Notes under the pieces: model-generated
Database searches by the model: none
What the model saw: only the letters and a program-made list of their open reading frames with translations
What the model was told of the DNA's origin: nothing
Shown here: piece after piece, positions 28,250-35,923 of the stretch
How positions within the stretch are numbered: position 1 is the first letter of the stretch
Layout: every line of letters starts with the position of its first letter
Position numbers and translations under genes: made by a program
NCBI RefSeq assembly: GCF_008693075.1
Contig: NZ_VXKJ01000006.1
Span: forward strand, 1 to 64,000
Direction: 5' to 3'
DNA: 64,000 nt
From: Corynebacterium phocae
Lineage (GTDB): Bacteria; Actinomycetota; Actinomycetes; Mycobacteriales; Mycobacteriaceae

Positions 28250-28579
28250 ATGACTGTAAGCGTGCAGACTTCCAAAACGTCGATGACAACCCATGCGGAA
28301 ACGCCAGAGCGAGGTGAATGGGTAACGCAGGCAAAGTGCCGGTCCGGTGACCCGGACGCGCTCTTTGTGCGTGGTGCGGAGCAGCGCAAAGCCGCTGTTA
28401 TCTGCCGTCACTGCCCCGTTATTAATGAGTGCCGCGCGGACGCGCTGGACAACCGCGTTGAGTTTGGAGTGTGGGGTGGCTTAACTGAGCGCCAGCGCCG
28501 CGCCCTGCTGCGCAAAAATCCCCACATCACCTCCTGGGCCTCTTACTTGGCGCAAGGCGGGGAGCTCGTGGGTATATAG
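28250..28579 (+). CDS. whcA: WhiB-family Fe-S transcriptional regulator (WhcA/WhiB4-like)
   Basis: 109-aa WhiB protein that would bind a [4Fe-4S] cluster through four Cys: AKCRSGDPDALF, VICRHCPVINECRADALD. The WhiB turn EFGVWGGLTERQRRALL and a short C-terminus follow. The position beside the PASTA PBP matches whcA/whiB4, an oxidative-stress regulator. ATG 28250 (MTVSVQTSK) is preferred; AAGGAG sits rather far upstream, and 28184 or 28283 are alternatives. Confidence 0.88.
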   Translation: MTVSVQTSKTSMTTHAETPERGEWVTQAKCRSGDPDALFVRGAEQRKAAVICRHCPVINECRADALDNRVEFGVWGGLTERQRRALLRKNPHITSWASYLAQGGELVGI

Positions 28580-28600
28580 GAACGGGCAAGAAGAGTTTGA

Positions 28601-28635
28601 GGCTACTCGCCAGGAGCGAGTGGCCCCTTATTTTT
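28601..28635 (+). terminator. Terminator after WhiB gene
   Basis: 10-bp stem ggctactcgc / gcgagtggcc (one G-T pair), then ccttaTTTTT. Confidence 0.85.
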
Positions 28636-28657
28636 AGCTTTGCGTATTATTGTCCCT

Positions 28658-28819
28658 ATGACTAAATGGGAATACGCAACCGTGCCTGTATTGACGCACG
28701 CCACCAAGCAAATTTTGGACTCCTGGGGAGAAGACGGCTGGGAGCTTGTGTCCATCACCCCCGGTCCTAACCCGGAAAACGTTGTGGCCTACTTCAAGCG
28801 TCCGGCCGGGGAGGTCTAA
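28658..28819 (+). CDS. Small DUF4177-like protein (53 aa)
   Basis: Short ORF starting MTKWEYATVPVLTHATKQIL and ending VVAYFKRPAGEV; the WEY..V and GEDGWELVSI patterns are those of DUF4177. A similar tiny gene precedes the RidA gene in mycobacteria. Its TAA overlaps the next ATG by one base (TAATG), a clear sign of translational coupling. No strong Shine-Dalgarno before ATG 28658. Confidence 0.85.
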   Translation: MTKWEYATVPVLTHATKQILDSWGEDGWELVSITPGPNPENVVAYFKRPAGEV

Positions 28820-29280
28820 TGAGCTTGCGTCACCGCCTTCAGGATATGGGCTACGAGCTGCCTGCGGTGGCCAAGCCCCTGGCGTCTTATGTCCCGGCCG
28901 TGACCGTGGGCAACCAGGTATGGACTTCCGGGCAGCTGCCCACCGTGGAAGGTGAGCTTCTAGCCACCGGCAAGGTGGGTGCAGAAGTTACCCCAGAACA
29001 GGGCGCTGAGCTGGCGCGGACCGCCGTACTCAACGCCCTCGCGGCGGTGGATGCGCAGGTTGGACTAGACAATGTCACCCGTGTGGTGAAGCTGGTGGGT
29101 TTTGTGGCCTCCGCTCCGGACTTTGTGGAGCAACCGGCGGTAGTCAACGGGGCATCGGATTTTATTGGCCAGCTTTTCGGTGATGCCGGCGTTCATGCGC
29201 GCTCTGCTGTGGGAGTGGCGGTCTTGCCCAAAAATTCCCCCGTAGAAATTGAACTTTTCGTGGAATTTTCCGCTCGATAG
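28819..29280 (+). CDS. RidA/YjgF-family deaminase-like protein
   Basis: 153-aa Rid-family protein (YjgF/YER057c/UK114), a fold that hydrolyses reactive enamines/imines. Visible: YVPAVTVGNQVWTSGQLPTVEG near the start and the GVHARSAVGVAVLPKNSPVEIELFVEF end, where the family has R-x-AVGV-LP---VEIE. Belongs to the larger actinobacterial subgroup rather than the 130-aa archetype. Coupled to the DUF4177 gene by TAATG and followed after 15 bp by the metallo-beta-lactamase gene; the three form one operon. Confidence 0.92.
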   Translation: MSLRHRLQDMGYELPAVAKPLASYVPAVTVGNQVWTSGQLPTVEGELLATGKVGAEVTPEQGAELARTAVLNALAAVDAQVGLDNVTRVVKLVGFVASAPDFVEQPAVVNGASDFIGQLFGDAGVHARSAVGVAVLPKNSPVEIELFVEFSAR

Positions 29281-29295
29281 GTTAGGCTGGGAGAT

Positions 29296-30105
29296 ATGGA
29301 ACATCCTGCTTATAGCCAGCTGCGACCAGTGACCCAGTCCGCAGGAGTGGTTTTGTGCGATAACCCTTCGTACACCGCTCTGGAAGGCACTAATACGTGG
29401 ATCATCCGAGCCCCAGAAGATGACCGCGCCATCGTGGTTGATCCCGGCCCGGAAGATGAAGGCCACCTCAATATCGTTACCGCGAAGGCGGGCGAAGTCG
29501 CGTTGATTTTGCTCACCCACCGGCACGATGATCACGGGTCCGGCGCGCAGCGCTTGCGCCAGCTCACCGGCGCGCCCATCCGCGCCTTTGACCCCCGCTA
29601 TTGCAACGGGGGTGAGCCTCTGCAGGACGGAGAGATAATTTCCGTTGAGGACATCACCCCGCGTTTGGAGGTAGTCTACACCCCTGGTCACACCGCGGAC
29701 TCCACCTGTTTCTTCCTGTGGAGCGGGGACCCCAAGGGGTCCAAGCTGGAGGGGATCCTCTCCGGTGACACCATCGCGGGCCGCCATACCGTCATGCTAT
29801 CCGAAACGGACGGTGACCTGGGTGATTACCTGGTGGCACTGGATAAGCTGGAAACCCTCGGGCGCAATGTTCCGCTATTGCCGGGGCATGGTCCGGATTT
29901 GGATGACACCTCCCAAGTGGCCCGGAAATACATTGACCGCCGGCACCACCGCTTGAACCAGATCAAGGAAATCCGTTCCCGTTTGGGCGATGATGTGGAC
30001 TTGAAGGTCCTGGTTGATGAGATGTACGACGACGTGGATCCGGTACTGCGCCACGCAGCGGAGCAGTCCACCCGTACTGCCTTGAAGTACTTGGACGAAC
30101 AGTAA
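29296..30105 (+). CDS. Metallo-beta-lactamase-fold hydrolase
   Basis: 269-aa MBL-fold enzyme. Metal-binding motif LTHRHDDHGSGAQRL (HxHxDH), then TPGHTADSTCFFL, LSGDTIAGRHT and PLLPGHGPDLDD for the remaining His/Asp ligands; a C-terminal helix-rich end (ALKYLDEQ) as in LACTB2-like nucleases/hydrolases. Syntenic with the gene next to crp in mycobacteria. Third gene of the DUF4177-ridA-MBL operon, closed by a terminator. Substrate unknown. Confidence 0.9.
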   Translation: MEHPAYSQLRPVTQSAGVVLCDNPSYTALEGTNTWIIRAPEDDRAIVVDPGPEDEGHLNIVTAKAGEVALILLTHRHDDHGSGAQRLRQLTGAPIRAFDPRYCNGGEPLQDGEIISVEDITPRLEVVYTPGHTADSTCFFLWSGDPKGSKLEGILSGDTIAGRHTVMLSETDGDLGDYLVALDKLETLGRNVPLLPGHGPDLDDTSQVARKYIDRRHHRLNQIKEIRSRLGDDVDLKVLVDEMYDDVDPVLRHAAEQSTRTALKYLDEQ

Positions 30106-30123
30106 AGCCTGGTTAACTGCAGT

Positions 30124-30150
30124 AAAAAGCCCCCGTGAAGGGGGCTTTTT
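30124..30150. terminator. Bidirectional terminator between MBL gene and glxR
   Basis: aaaaagccccc gtga(a) gggggcttttt, a near-perfect GC stem with A and T runs on the two sides. Serves both convergent genes. Confidence 0.9.
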
Positions 30151-30168
30151 CGTGGCATGGGGCGCGCT

Positions 30169-30852
30169 TTAGCGGGCGCGGCGAGCCAGGTGTTCGGTAT
30201 CCACGATGAGCACGGACTTGCCTTCTAGGCGGATCCAGCCGCGGTGGGCGAAGGTTGCCAGCGCCTTGTTGACCGTCTCACGGGAAGCGCCCACCAGCTG
30301 GGCGATTTCTTCCTGGGTGAGGTCGTGGTTGACGCGCAGGGCTCCGCCTTCCTGGGCACCGAAGCGGTTGGCCAGCTGCAGCAAGGTCTTGGCCACGCGG
30401 CCGGGGACGTCCGTGAAGATGAGGTCCGCCAGGTTGGCGTTGGTGCGGCGCAGACGCCGGGCCAGCACGCGCAGTAGCTGTTGGGCGATGGCGGGGTGGC
30501 CGCCAACCCAGCGGCGCAGCATCTCTGAGTTCATGGTGGCCGCCTGGACCTCAGTCACGCAGACTGCGGAGGAGGTGCGGGGGCCGGGGTCGAAGATGGA
30601 AAGCTCACCGAACATGTCCGATGGTCCCATCACCGTGAGTAGGTTTTCACGGCCGTCTGGGGCGTGGCGGGCTAGTTTAATCTTTCCGGAGGTGATGATG
30701 TAGAGGCGGTCGCCTGGCTCACCCTCCTCAAAAATGGTGGTGCCCCGGGGGAAACGAACGGTCTCCATCTGTTCGATCAGATTTTGTACGGCAACGGGGT
30801 CTACGCCCTGGAATATGCCGGCGCGAGAGAGAATGTCTTGAACGTCTTCCAC
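30169..30852 (-). CDS. glxR: cAMP-responsive global regulator GlxR (CRP/FNR family)
   Basis: 227-aa CRP-family regulator, same length and nearly the same sequence as C. glutamicum GlxR, which binds cAMP and controls central carbon metabolism. cAMP domain: [17 protein letters not shown]; helix-turn-helix near the C-terminus: [23 protein letters not shown] 30852 ([12 protein letters not shown]) is chosen over ATG 30867, because GGAGGA lies 5 bases before the GTG and the resulting length matches the orthologue. The adenylate cyclase likely to make its ligand is at 59400-60914. Confidence 0.96.
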   Translation of the reverse strand: MEDVQDILSRAGIFQGVDPVAVQNLIEQMETVRFPRGTTIFEEGEPGDRLYIITSGKIKLARHAPDGRENLLTVMGPSDMFGELSIFDPGPRTSSAVCVTEVQAATMNSEMLRRWVGGHPAIAQQLLRVLARRLRRTNANLADLIFTDVPGRVAKTLLQLANRFGAQEGGALRVNHDLTQEEIAQLVGASRETVNKALATFAHRGWIRLEGKSVLIVDTEHLARRAR

Positions 30853-30922
30853 TTTTTGCTCCTCCATCAGTGGTGGGCTACGCAGGGGTGCGCAGCACTT
30901 GTATTTATGTAACCCATACTAC

Positions 30923-30938
30923 AGTGGAATATATCACT
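30923..30938. promoter_or_regulatory. Possible GlxR operator in its own promoter region
   Basis: AGTGGAATATATCACT, an imperfect palindrome close to the GlxR/CRP consensus TGTGA-N6-TCACA (match aGTGg-N6-TCACt). About 70 bp upstream of the glxR start; suggests autoregulation. Confidence 0.45.
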
Positions 30939-31014
30939 ATACTTGGTATTCCCATATTTGATCACAGCCCCTAGGCTGGAGGGTTAGCTTTTTAGTGCAA
31001 CTAATGCGCGAGGC

Positions 31015-31110
31015 CTACAGTGCCGAGGACTCTAGTTTTTCCATCACCATCGCGAAGATAGCTAGGGCTAAGGGCGTGAGGATTACTAAGGTGATCATGG
31101 TATCTATCAT
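31015..31110 (-). CDS. Tiny single-helix membrane peptide (27-31 aa)
   Basis: Short ORF between glxR and nth, read MIDTMITLVILTPLALAIFA then MVMEKLESSAL. A hydrophobic helix of about 18 residues is followed by a charged tail. GGAAAGG stands just before the first ATG (31110) and 13 bases before the second (31098). Mycobacteria also have a small membrane protein gene between crp and nth. Coding status is unproven. Confidence 0.5.
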   Translation of the reverse strand: MIDTMITLVILTPLALAIFAMVMEKLESSAL

Positions 31111-31135
31111 ACCTTTCCCGCTAAGCTAGTTGGCT

Positions 31136-31783
31136 ATGTCTCACAACTGGCCCGAACTTTCCGCAGCCGAGGTAAACGAACTGTTGGCCGCGCACTACCC
31201 GGCGGCGCGCTGCGAGCTGAACTTCTCCACGCCTTTCGAGCTCCTGGTGGCCACGGTGCTCTCCGCGCAGTGTACAGATGAGCGCGTCAACCAGGTAACG
31301 CCGGCCCTTTTTGCCCGGTATCCTGACGCCTTGGCAATGGCTGCCGCCACCCGCAAAGACCTCGAAGAAATCCTGCGTCCGCTGGGGTTTCAGAAATCTA
31401 AGGCGGGGTACCTGCTGGGCATAGGGGAGGCCTTGGTGGCGCGGCATGGTGGAGAGGTCCCGGAGTCACAGGAGGCGCTGGAGTCCCTTCCAGGTGTGGG
31501 CCGCAAGACCGCGTTGGTGGTGCGCGGTAACGCCTTCGGGCATCCGGGTTTGGCGGTTGATACTCACGTGACTCGGGTAAGCAAGCGCCTGGGGATTGCC
31601 ACGGGTGGCACACCGCTGGCTATCGAAAAGCAGTTGTGCGCGGGGTTGCCCGCGAAGGAATGGACTGATTTTTCCCACCGCGTCATCGTGCACGGCCGCC
31701 GGTGTTGCACCGCGCGTAAACCGCATTGCGGGCGGTGCGTGTTGAATCACAAATGCGAAAGCGCGGTGATGGACGGTGAATAA
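31136..31783 (+). CDS. nth: Endonuclease III (Nth)
   Basis: 215-aa base-excision repair DNA glycosylase/AP lyase for oxidised pyrimidines. Helix-hairpin-helix LESLPGVGRKTALVVRGNAFG carries the catalytic Lys; the catalytic Asp is in LAVDTHVTRVSKRLG. A C-terminal [4Fe-4S] cluster motif is visible (CCTARKPHCGRCVLNHKC). ATG 31136 has no Shine-Dalgarno; TATCAT upstream could be a -10 for a short-leader transcript. The last 8 bp overlap the thioredoxin-like gene, starting a tight four-gene operon through marP. Confidence 0.96.
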   Translation: MSHNWPELSAAEVNELLAAHYPAARCELNFSTPFELLVATVLSAQCTDERVNQVTPALFARYPDALAMAAATRKDLEEILRPLGFQKSKAGYLLGIGEALVARHGGEVPESQEALESLPGVGRKTALVVRGNAFGHPGLAVDTHVTRVSKRLGIATGGTPLAIEKQLCAGLPAKEWTDFSHRVIVHGRRCCTARKPHCGRCVLNHKCESAVMDGE

Positions 31784-32339
31784 AACTGTAATTGGCTCCG
31801 TGGCGGCCATGGTGGTTATCGCCGTGGTGGCCTTGATGATGGTCAGCCGCGCCTTGGCGCCCACACCGCAGGCGCAACCGGAAGGCACTGTGGTGCCGGC
31901 GGCCCCGGAGGCAACCGCGGTGCTGGATGTTGTCCAGCGCCCGGATTGCCCCGCCGGGGCGTTGGTGGACCTGTCCTGCCTGGGTGGGGACAGCACGGTG
32001 CCCGCGCAGCGGGTGCAAATCTACAACGTGTGGGCCTGGTGGTGTGAGCCGTGCCGCGCGGAGCTACCCCTCCTGGAGGCCGTGGCCGCGCGCAACGGCT
32101 GGCAGCTGGTGGGCGTACACGCGGACGCCAGCGCGGCCAAGGGCGCGGCGCTGCTGGCGGACTTGGGCGTGGACATGCCCAGCTACCAGGATAGTAACGG
32201 CACATTCGCGGGCACGCTGGGGCTGCCCGGCGTTATCCCCATTACCGTGGTGGCGGTGGATGGCCATGTGCAGGGGCAGTTAGTTAAGGCCTTTGACGCG
32301 GAAGAAGAACTGGAACAGGCCATCAAGGAGTACTTGTGA
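31776..32339 (+). CDS. TlpA-like membrane-anchored thioredoxin
   Basis: 187-aa protein with an N-terminal signal anchor (IGSVAAMVVIAVVALMMV), then a periplasmic-side thioredoxin fold with the redox motif CEPC in VWAWWCEPCRAELPLLEAV and the cis-Pro region LPGVIPITVVA. Likely a reductant for extracytoplasmic disulfides. GTG start overlaps nth; the next gene overlaps its stop by GTGA. Confidence 0.9.
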   Translation: MNKTVIGSVAAMVVIAVVALMMVSRALAPTPQAQPEGTVVPAAPEATAVLDVVQRPDCPAGALVDLSCLGGDSTVPAQRVQIYNVWAWWCEPCRAELPLLEAVAARNGWQLVGVHADASAAKGAALLADLGVDMPSYQDSNGTFAGTLGLPGVIPITVVAVDGHVQGQLVKAFDAEEELEQAIKEYL

Positions 32340-32947
32340 TCCCGCGGTGGCTGGACTTCCCGCGGGTGGGCGCGCGGGAGGGCAGCCCCAGCTCGGCGGT
32401 GCTCATGCTGCTGTTGGGTACGGAGGTTGCAGACGGCCGGGTGGTGCTGACCCACCGTTCGCCCAGCATGCGCTCGCACTCCGGGCAGATTGCCTTCCCC
32501 GGCGGCCACCTGGAGCCAGGCGAAACGGCTGCCGATGCCGCCCTGCGCGAAGCCCACGAAGAAACCGGCCTGGACCGCCGCACCGTGACCGTTTTTGACC
32601 AGTGGAAGCCCCGGCCCACCATGGCCACCGGACGGTGGGTAGCGCCGGTTCTGGCCTACTGGGACGCCCCGCACCCGCTGTACGTGGCCAGCCCGGCGGA
32701 ACTAGATGACGTGTTCGCTGCGCCGGTGGAGGACCTGCGCGCTCCCGCTAACCGCGTGACGGTGGGGTTTCGCGGGTACACGGGCCCGGGATTTTGGCAC
32801 CAGGGTTACCTGATTTGGGGACTCACCGGCGGGTTGATAGACAACCTTTTGAGCCACGCCGGTTGGGAAAAGGACTGGGAGAAGGGCAAAGTGTTAGATT
32901 TATCTGGACTATTAGCCCAGTCGCGCAACCACGAAAAGCGGCTGTGA
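32336..32947 (+). CDS. NUDIX hydrolase (CoA pyrophosphatase-like)
   Basis: 203-aa protein with a complete Nudix box GGHLEPGETAADAALREAHEETGL. The preceding RSPSMRSHSGQIAFPGG stretch is the CoA-type (UPF0035) signature, so cleavage of CoA or a related nucleotide is likely. GTG start inside GTGA of the preceding stop codon indicates coupling. Syntenic with the nudix gene between nth and marP in mycobacteria. Confidence 0.92.
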   Translation: MIPRWLDFPRVGAREGSPSSAVLMLLLGTEVADGRVVLTHRSPSMRSHSGQIAFPGGHLEPGETAADAALREAHEETGLDRRTVTVFDQWKPRPTMATGRWVAPVLAYWDAPHPLYVASPAELDDVFAAPVEDLRAPANRVTVGFRGYTGPGFWHQGYLIWGLTGGLIDNLLSHAGWEKDWEKGKVLDLSGLLAQSRNHEKRL

Positions 32948-32975
32948 GCCCAGAAAAAGAAAGCCCTAAACTGCT

Positions 32976-34169
32976 GTGAACCCTGCCTTAATTGTTGACG
33001 GCATCATTGTAATTGGTGCCCTGTTGGCGTGGCTGAGCGGCTGGCGGCAGGGCGCGGTTTCTTCCCTCCTTAGTTTCGTCGGAATAGTGGCCGGCCTGGT
33101 AATCGGCGCCGGCGTGGCACCTTTTGTCCTGGAACTGACTGATCACGTGGCCTTGCGCTTCCTGCTGGTGGTAGGGCTGCTTATGCTTCTGGGGGGTGTG
33201 GGCCAGCTAGCCGGTACGGCGCTGGGCACGCGGCTGCGGGAGAAGATGAAGGCCCGCAGCCACCAAACGTGGGATTCCTTTGTGGGCGGGGTATTCCAGG
33301 TAGTGGCGCTGCTAGCAGTGGCGTGGCTGGTGTCCCTGCCGCTGGCCAGCGGGCTGTCCGGTAAAGCCGGGTTAGGGGTGCGTGAATCCACTGTCTTGGG
33401 GGCGTTGAACCGCAACATGCCCCAGGGGATTAATAACGTCCCGGCGGAGATTGCCGGCATGCTCAATGAGACGGGCCTGCCGCCGCTGGTTTCGCCCTGG
33501 ATTACCCAGGGGACCGTGGAGGTTGAGCAACCCCGGATTGAGGTCCAGGACCGGGCGTTGATTGAGCGCCTGCGGCCTTCGGTTGTCCACGTGTTAGGGG
33601 ATGCGGACGCTTGCTCGCGCCGGTTGATGGGCTCCGGTTTTGTGGCCCGGGAGGACTACGTGATTACCAACGCGCACGTGGTGGCCGGCACCAACGTGGT
33701 GGCCCTGGACACCGTGCTGGGCGTCAAAGAGGCGGAGGTGGTCTACTACAACCCGGACGTGGATATTGCGGTGCTGCATTCGCCCAAGCTGGGGATAGCG
33801 CCCCTGCCGTGGGCCGTGGAGCCCGCCGAGTCCGGCCAGGAGGCCGTGGTCATGGGGTACCCGCTGTCCGGGCCTTTCACCGCCACCCCGGCGCGAATCC
33901 GGGAGCGCCTTATCATCGCCGGCCCAGACATCTACGCCGATGGCCGCGTGGAGCGCGACGCCTACACCCTGCGCGGGCAAATTCAGCAGGGTAACTCCGG
34001 CGGGCCCATGATCAACGCGCAGGGGGAGGTCCTAGGAGTCATTTTTGGTGCCTCCGTGGATGACACGGACACCGGCTACGCGCTGACCGCCAACGAGGTC
34101 CTAGGGCACGTGGGCGAATATTGGACGCTCACGCAGCCGGTGCCTACCGGAGAGTGCGTCACCCGTTAG
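32976..34169 (+). CDS. marP: MarP-like membrane serine protease
   Basis: 397-aa membrane protease. Residues ~1-140 form a CvpA-like block of four helices (VDGIIVIGALLAWLSGW; SLLSFVGIVAGLVIGAG; LLVVGLLMLLGGVGQLAG; GVFQVVALLAVAWLVS). A chymotrypsin-like domain follows, with catalytic triad H234 (TNAHVV), D263 (DVDIAVL) and S341 (GNSGGPM). Two Cys near the active site (C213 and the penultimate CVTR) may form a disulfide. The mycobacterial orthologue (Rv3671c) confers acid and oxidative stress resistance. GTG start; ends by a 4-bp overlap with convergent oppA. Confidence 0.94.
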   Translation: MNPALIVDGIIVIGALLAWLSGWRQGAVSSLLSFVGIVAGLVIGAGVAPFVLELTDHVALRFLLVVGLLMLLGGVGQLAGTALGTRLREKMKARSHQTWDSFVGGVFQVVALLAVAWLVSLPLASGLSGKAGLGVRESTVLGALNRNMPQGINNVPAEIAGMLNETGLPPLVSPWITQGTVEVEQPRIEVQDRALIERLRPSVVHVLGDADACSRRLMGSGFVAREDYVITNAHVVAGTNVVALDTVLGVKEAEVVYYNPDVDIAVLHSPKLGIAPLPWAVEPAESGQEAVVMGYPLSGPFTATPARIRERLIIAGPDIYADGRVERDAYTLRGQIQQGNSGGPMINAQGEVLGVIFGASVDDTDTGYALTANEVLGHVGEYWTLTQPVPTGECVTR

Positions 34170-35779
34170 CTTCTGGCCCCGGTTTTGGTCACCTGGTGGT
34201 AAAGCGGCGTGGAGTTCCAAGAAAATTCCACGTCAGAAACGTTTTCTGAGTAGCCCGCAATCAGGTTGTTGTACCACAGCGGAATGGCCGGTAGATCCTC
34301 AAGGAGAATTTCCTGCGCCTGGTTGTAGATGGCGTAGGCCTCTTGCGGGGAGTGCGCGCTAGCTGCTTGCTTGAGCAACTGGTCAAACTCCGGGTTGGAG
34401 TAATCCCCGTCATTGGCGTTGCCGCCGGTGGCGTAGAGCGGGACTAGGAAGTTCTCCAAGGAGGGGTAGTCAGCCTTCCATTTGGTGCGAAACGCCGTGT
34501 CAATGGTGCGGCTAGAGACTTTATCGCGCATGGACTTGAAATCCGGGTACGGTGCCCCGGCGGCCGCGATTCCTAGGTTGTTGGATAGCTGGTTGCTAAT
34601 GGCGTCCACCCACGCCTGGTTTCCGCCAGCGGAGTCGTAGGCCAGCTCAAACGTGCCCTCCCAGGGGGAGATGTCATTGGCTTTCTCCCACAACTGCCTA
34701 GCTTTGTCCGGCTGGAAGCTAAGGACCTCATTGCCGGGGATCTCCCCGGTCCATCCGGGCAGCACCGGCGTGGTGAAATCTTGGGCGGGGGTGAGGTTGC
34801 CCTGGAAAATGGTGTCAATGATCTCCTTGCGGTCAATAGCCATTGATATTGCCTGGCGCCGCAAGCGCCCTTCCTCCCCGCCAAAATGAGGCAGGTTCTG
34901 GGGGATGGTAAAGGAGCGGAAGTCCGCCACCGCCTGGTTTACCGTGCGCTGGCCCAGATCATCCTGGTACACCGCTAGGGCGGAATCTGGGATGGCGTCT
35001 AGAACGTCGAGGTTATTGGCCAGCAGATCTGCGTAGGCGGCATCGGCGGTGGGGTAGAAGGTAAAGAGCACGCCGTCGTTCTTAACGGTGCGTGCCCCGT
35101 GGTAGTCCGGGTTGGGCACCACCAGCGCGCTGTTATTGTGGGACCACTCCTTGAGCAGGTAGGGGCCGTTGGAGATGGGCTTTTCCCCGTACGCCTGGAT
35201 GTCCGCGAAGGCGGCTTCAGGCAGGGGATAGAAGGCGGAGTCTCCCAGCCGGGCGGGGAAGTCAGACTGCGGCTGGTCCAAAGTGATGGTGAAAGTCTTG
35301 TCATCAATGACCTCTAGGCCCTCCAAAGACTCCACGGAGTCTGCAAAGCCCTTGATGGGTTCGAAGAAGAATGATCCCGGCAGATCGTGGGATACCGAGT
35401 AGTTCCAGGCATCAACGAAGGAGTGGGCGGTAACCTCCGAGCCATCGGAGAACTTCCAGTCCTTGAGCTTGATGGTAAATACCGTGTTATCACCGTTGGG
35501 CTCAATGGACTCCGCTACTTCGTTGTGGACGTTGCCTTGCGCGTCGTAGTAAACCAGGCCGGCAAAAATGGCTTTGACCAGACGGCCGCCGCCGGTTTCT
35601 ACGGTATAGGCAGGGATGAGCGGGTTCTGGGGCTCAGTGCTTTGGGCCAGGATGTAGTTAGGCTCAGCGGCGGGTTTGTCCGTGGTGCTTTCCTCTGCGG
35701 TGGTGCTGCAGGCTACCAGCGTGGTGCTCAGTAGCGTGGTGCCCAGCACCACGGCGGTCGCTGACTTGGGGTAAGGCAT
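34166..35779 (-). CDS. Peptide ABC transporter substrate-binding lipoprotein
   Basis: 537-aa family-5 solute-binding protein with lipobox in TTLLSTTLVACSTT and the same core as the orphan copy at 22329-23948. Downstream of oppB-oppC-oppDF but separated from oppDF by a strong terminator and 144 bp, so its level can differ from that of the importer. AGGAGG precedes the ATG. Probably imports oligo- or dipeptides; specificity cannot be told. Confidence 0.93.
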   Translation of the reverse strand: MPYPKSATAVVLGTTLLSTTLVACSTTAEESTTDKPAAEPNYILAQSTEPQNPLIPAYTVETGGGRLVKAIFAGLVYYDAQGNVHNEVAESIEPNGDNTVFTIKLKDWKFSDGSEVTAHSFVDAWNYSVSHDLPGSFFFEPIKGFADSVESLEGLEVIDDKTFTITLDQPQSDFPARLGDSAFYPLPEAAFADIQAYGEKPISNGPYLLKEWSHNNSALVVPNPDYHGARTVKNDGVLFTFYPTADAAYADLLANNLDVLDAIPDSALAVYQDDLGQRTVNQAVADFRSFTIPQNLPHFGGEEGRLRRQAISMAIDRKEIIDTIFQGNLTPAQDFTTPVLPGWTGEIPGNEVLSFQPDKARQLWEKANDISPWEGTFELAYDSAGGNQAWVDAISNQLSNNLGIAAAGAPYPDFKSMRDKVSSRTIDTAFRTKWKADYPSLENFLVPLYATGGNANDGDYSNPEFDQLLKQAASAHSPQEAYAIYNQAQEILLEDLPAIPLWYNNLIAGYSENVSDVEFSWNSTPLYHQVTKTGARS

Positions 35780-35864
35780 GGGGTCCCTCCTGGTTGTTGA
35801 AAAATTTTTGCCAACGTCAGGCTACCGCGCGTGCCCCCGGGGATGTCGATTAAAAATCAGGGTG

Positions 35865-35909
35865 AAAAAAATCCCGGCCGCGCCTCGCTTCAAGCGGGGG
35901 CGGCCGGGA
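35865..35909 (-). terminator. Terminator between oppDF and oppA
   Basis: 9-bp perfect stem tcccggccg (35872-35880) / cggccggga (35901-35909) followed on the minus strand by a seven-T run (35871-35865). Confidence 0.9.
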
Positions 35910-35923
35910 AAGACCAGGTCAAG

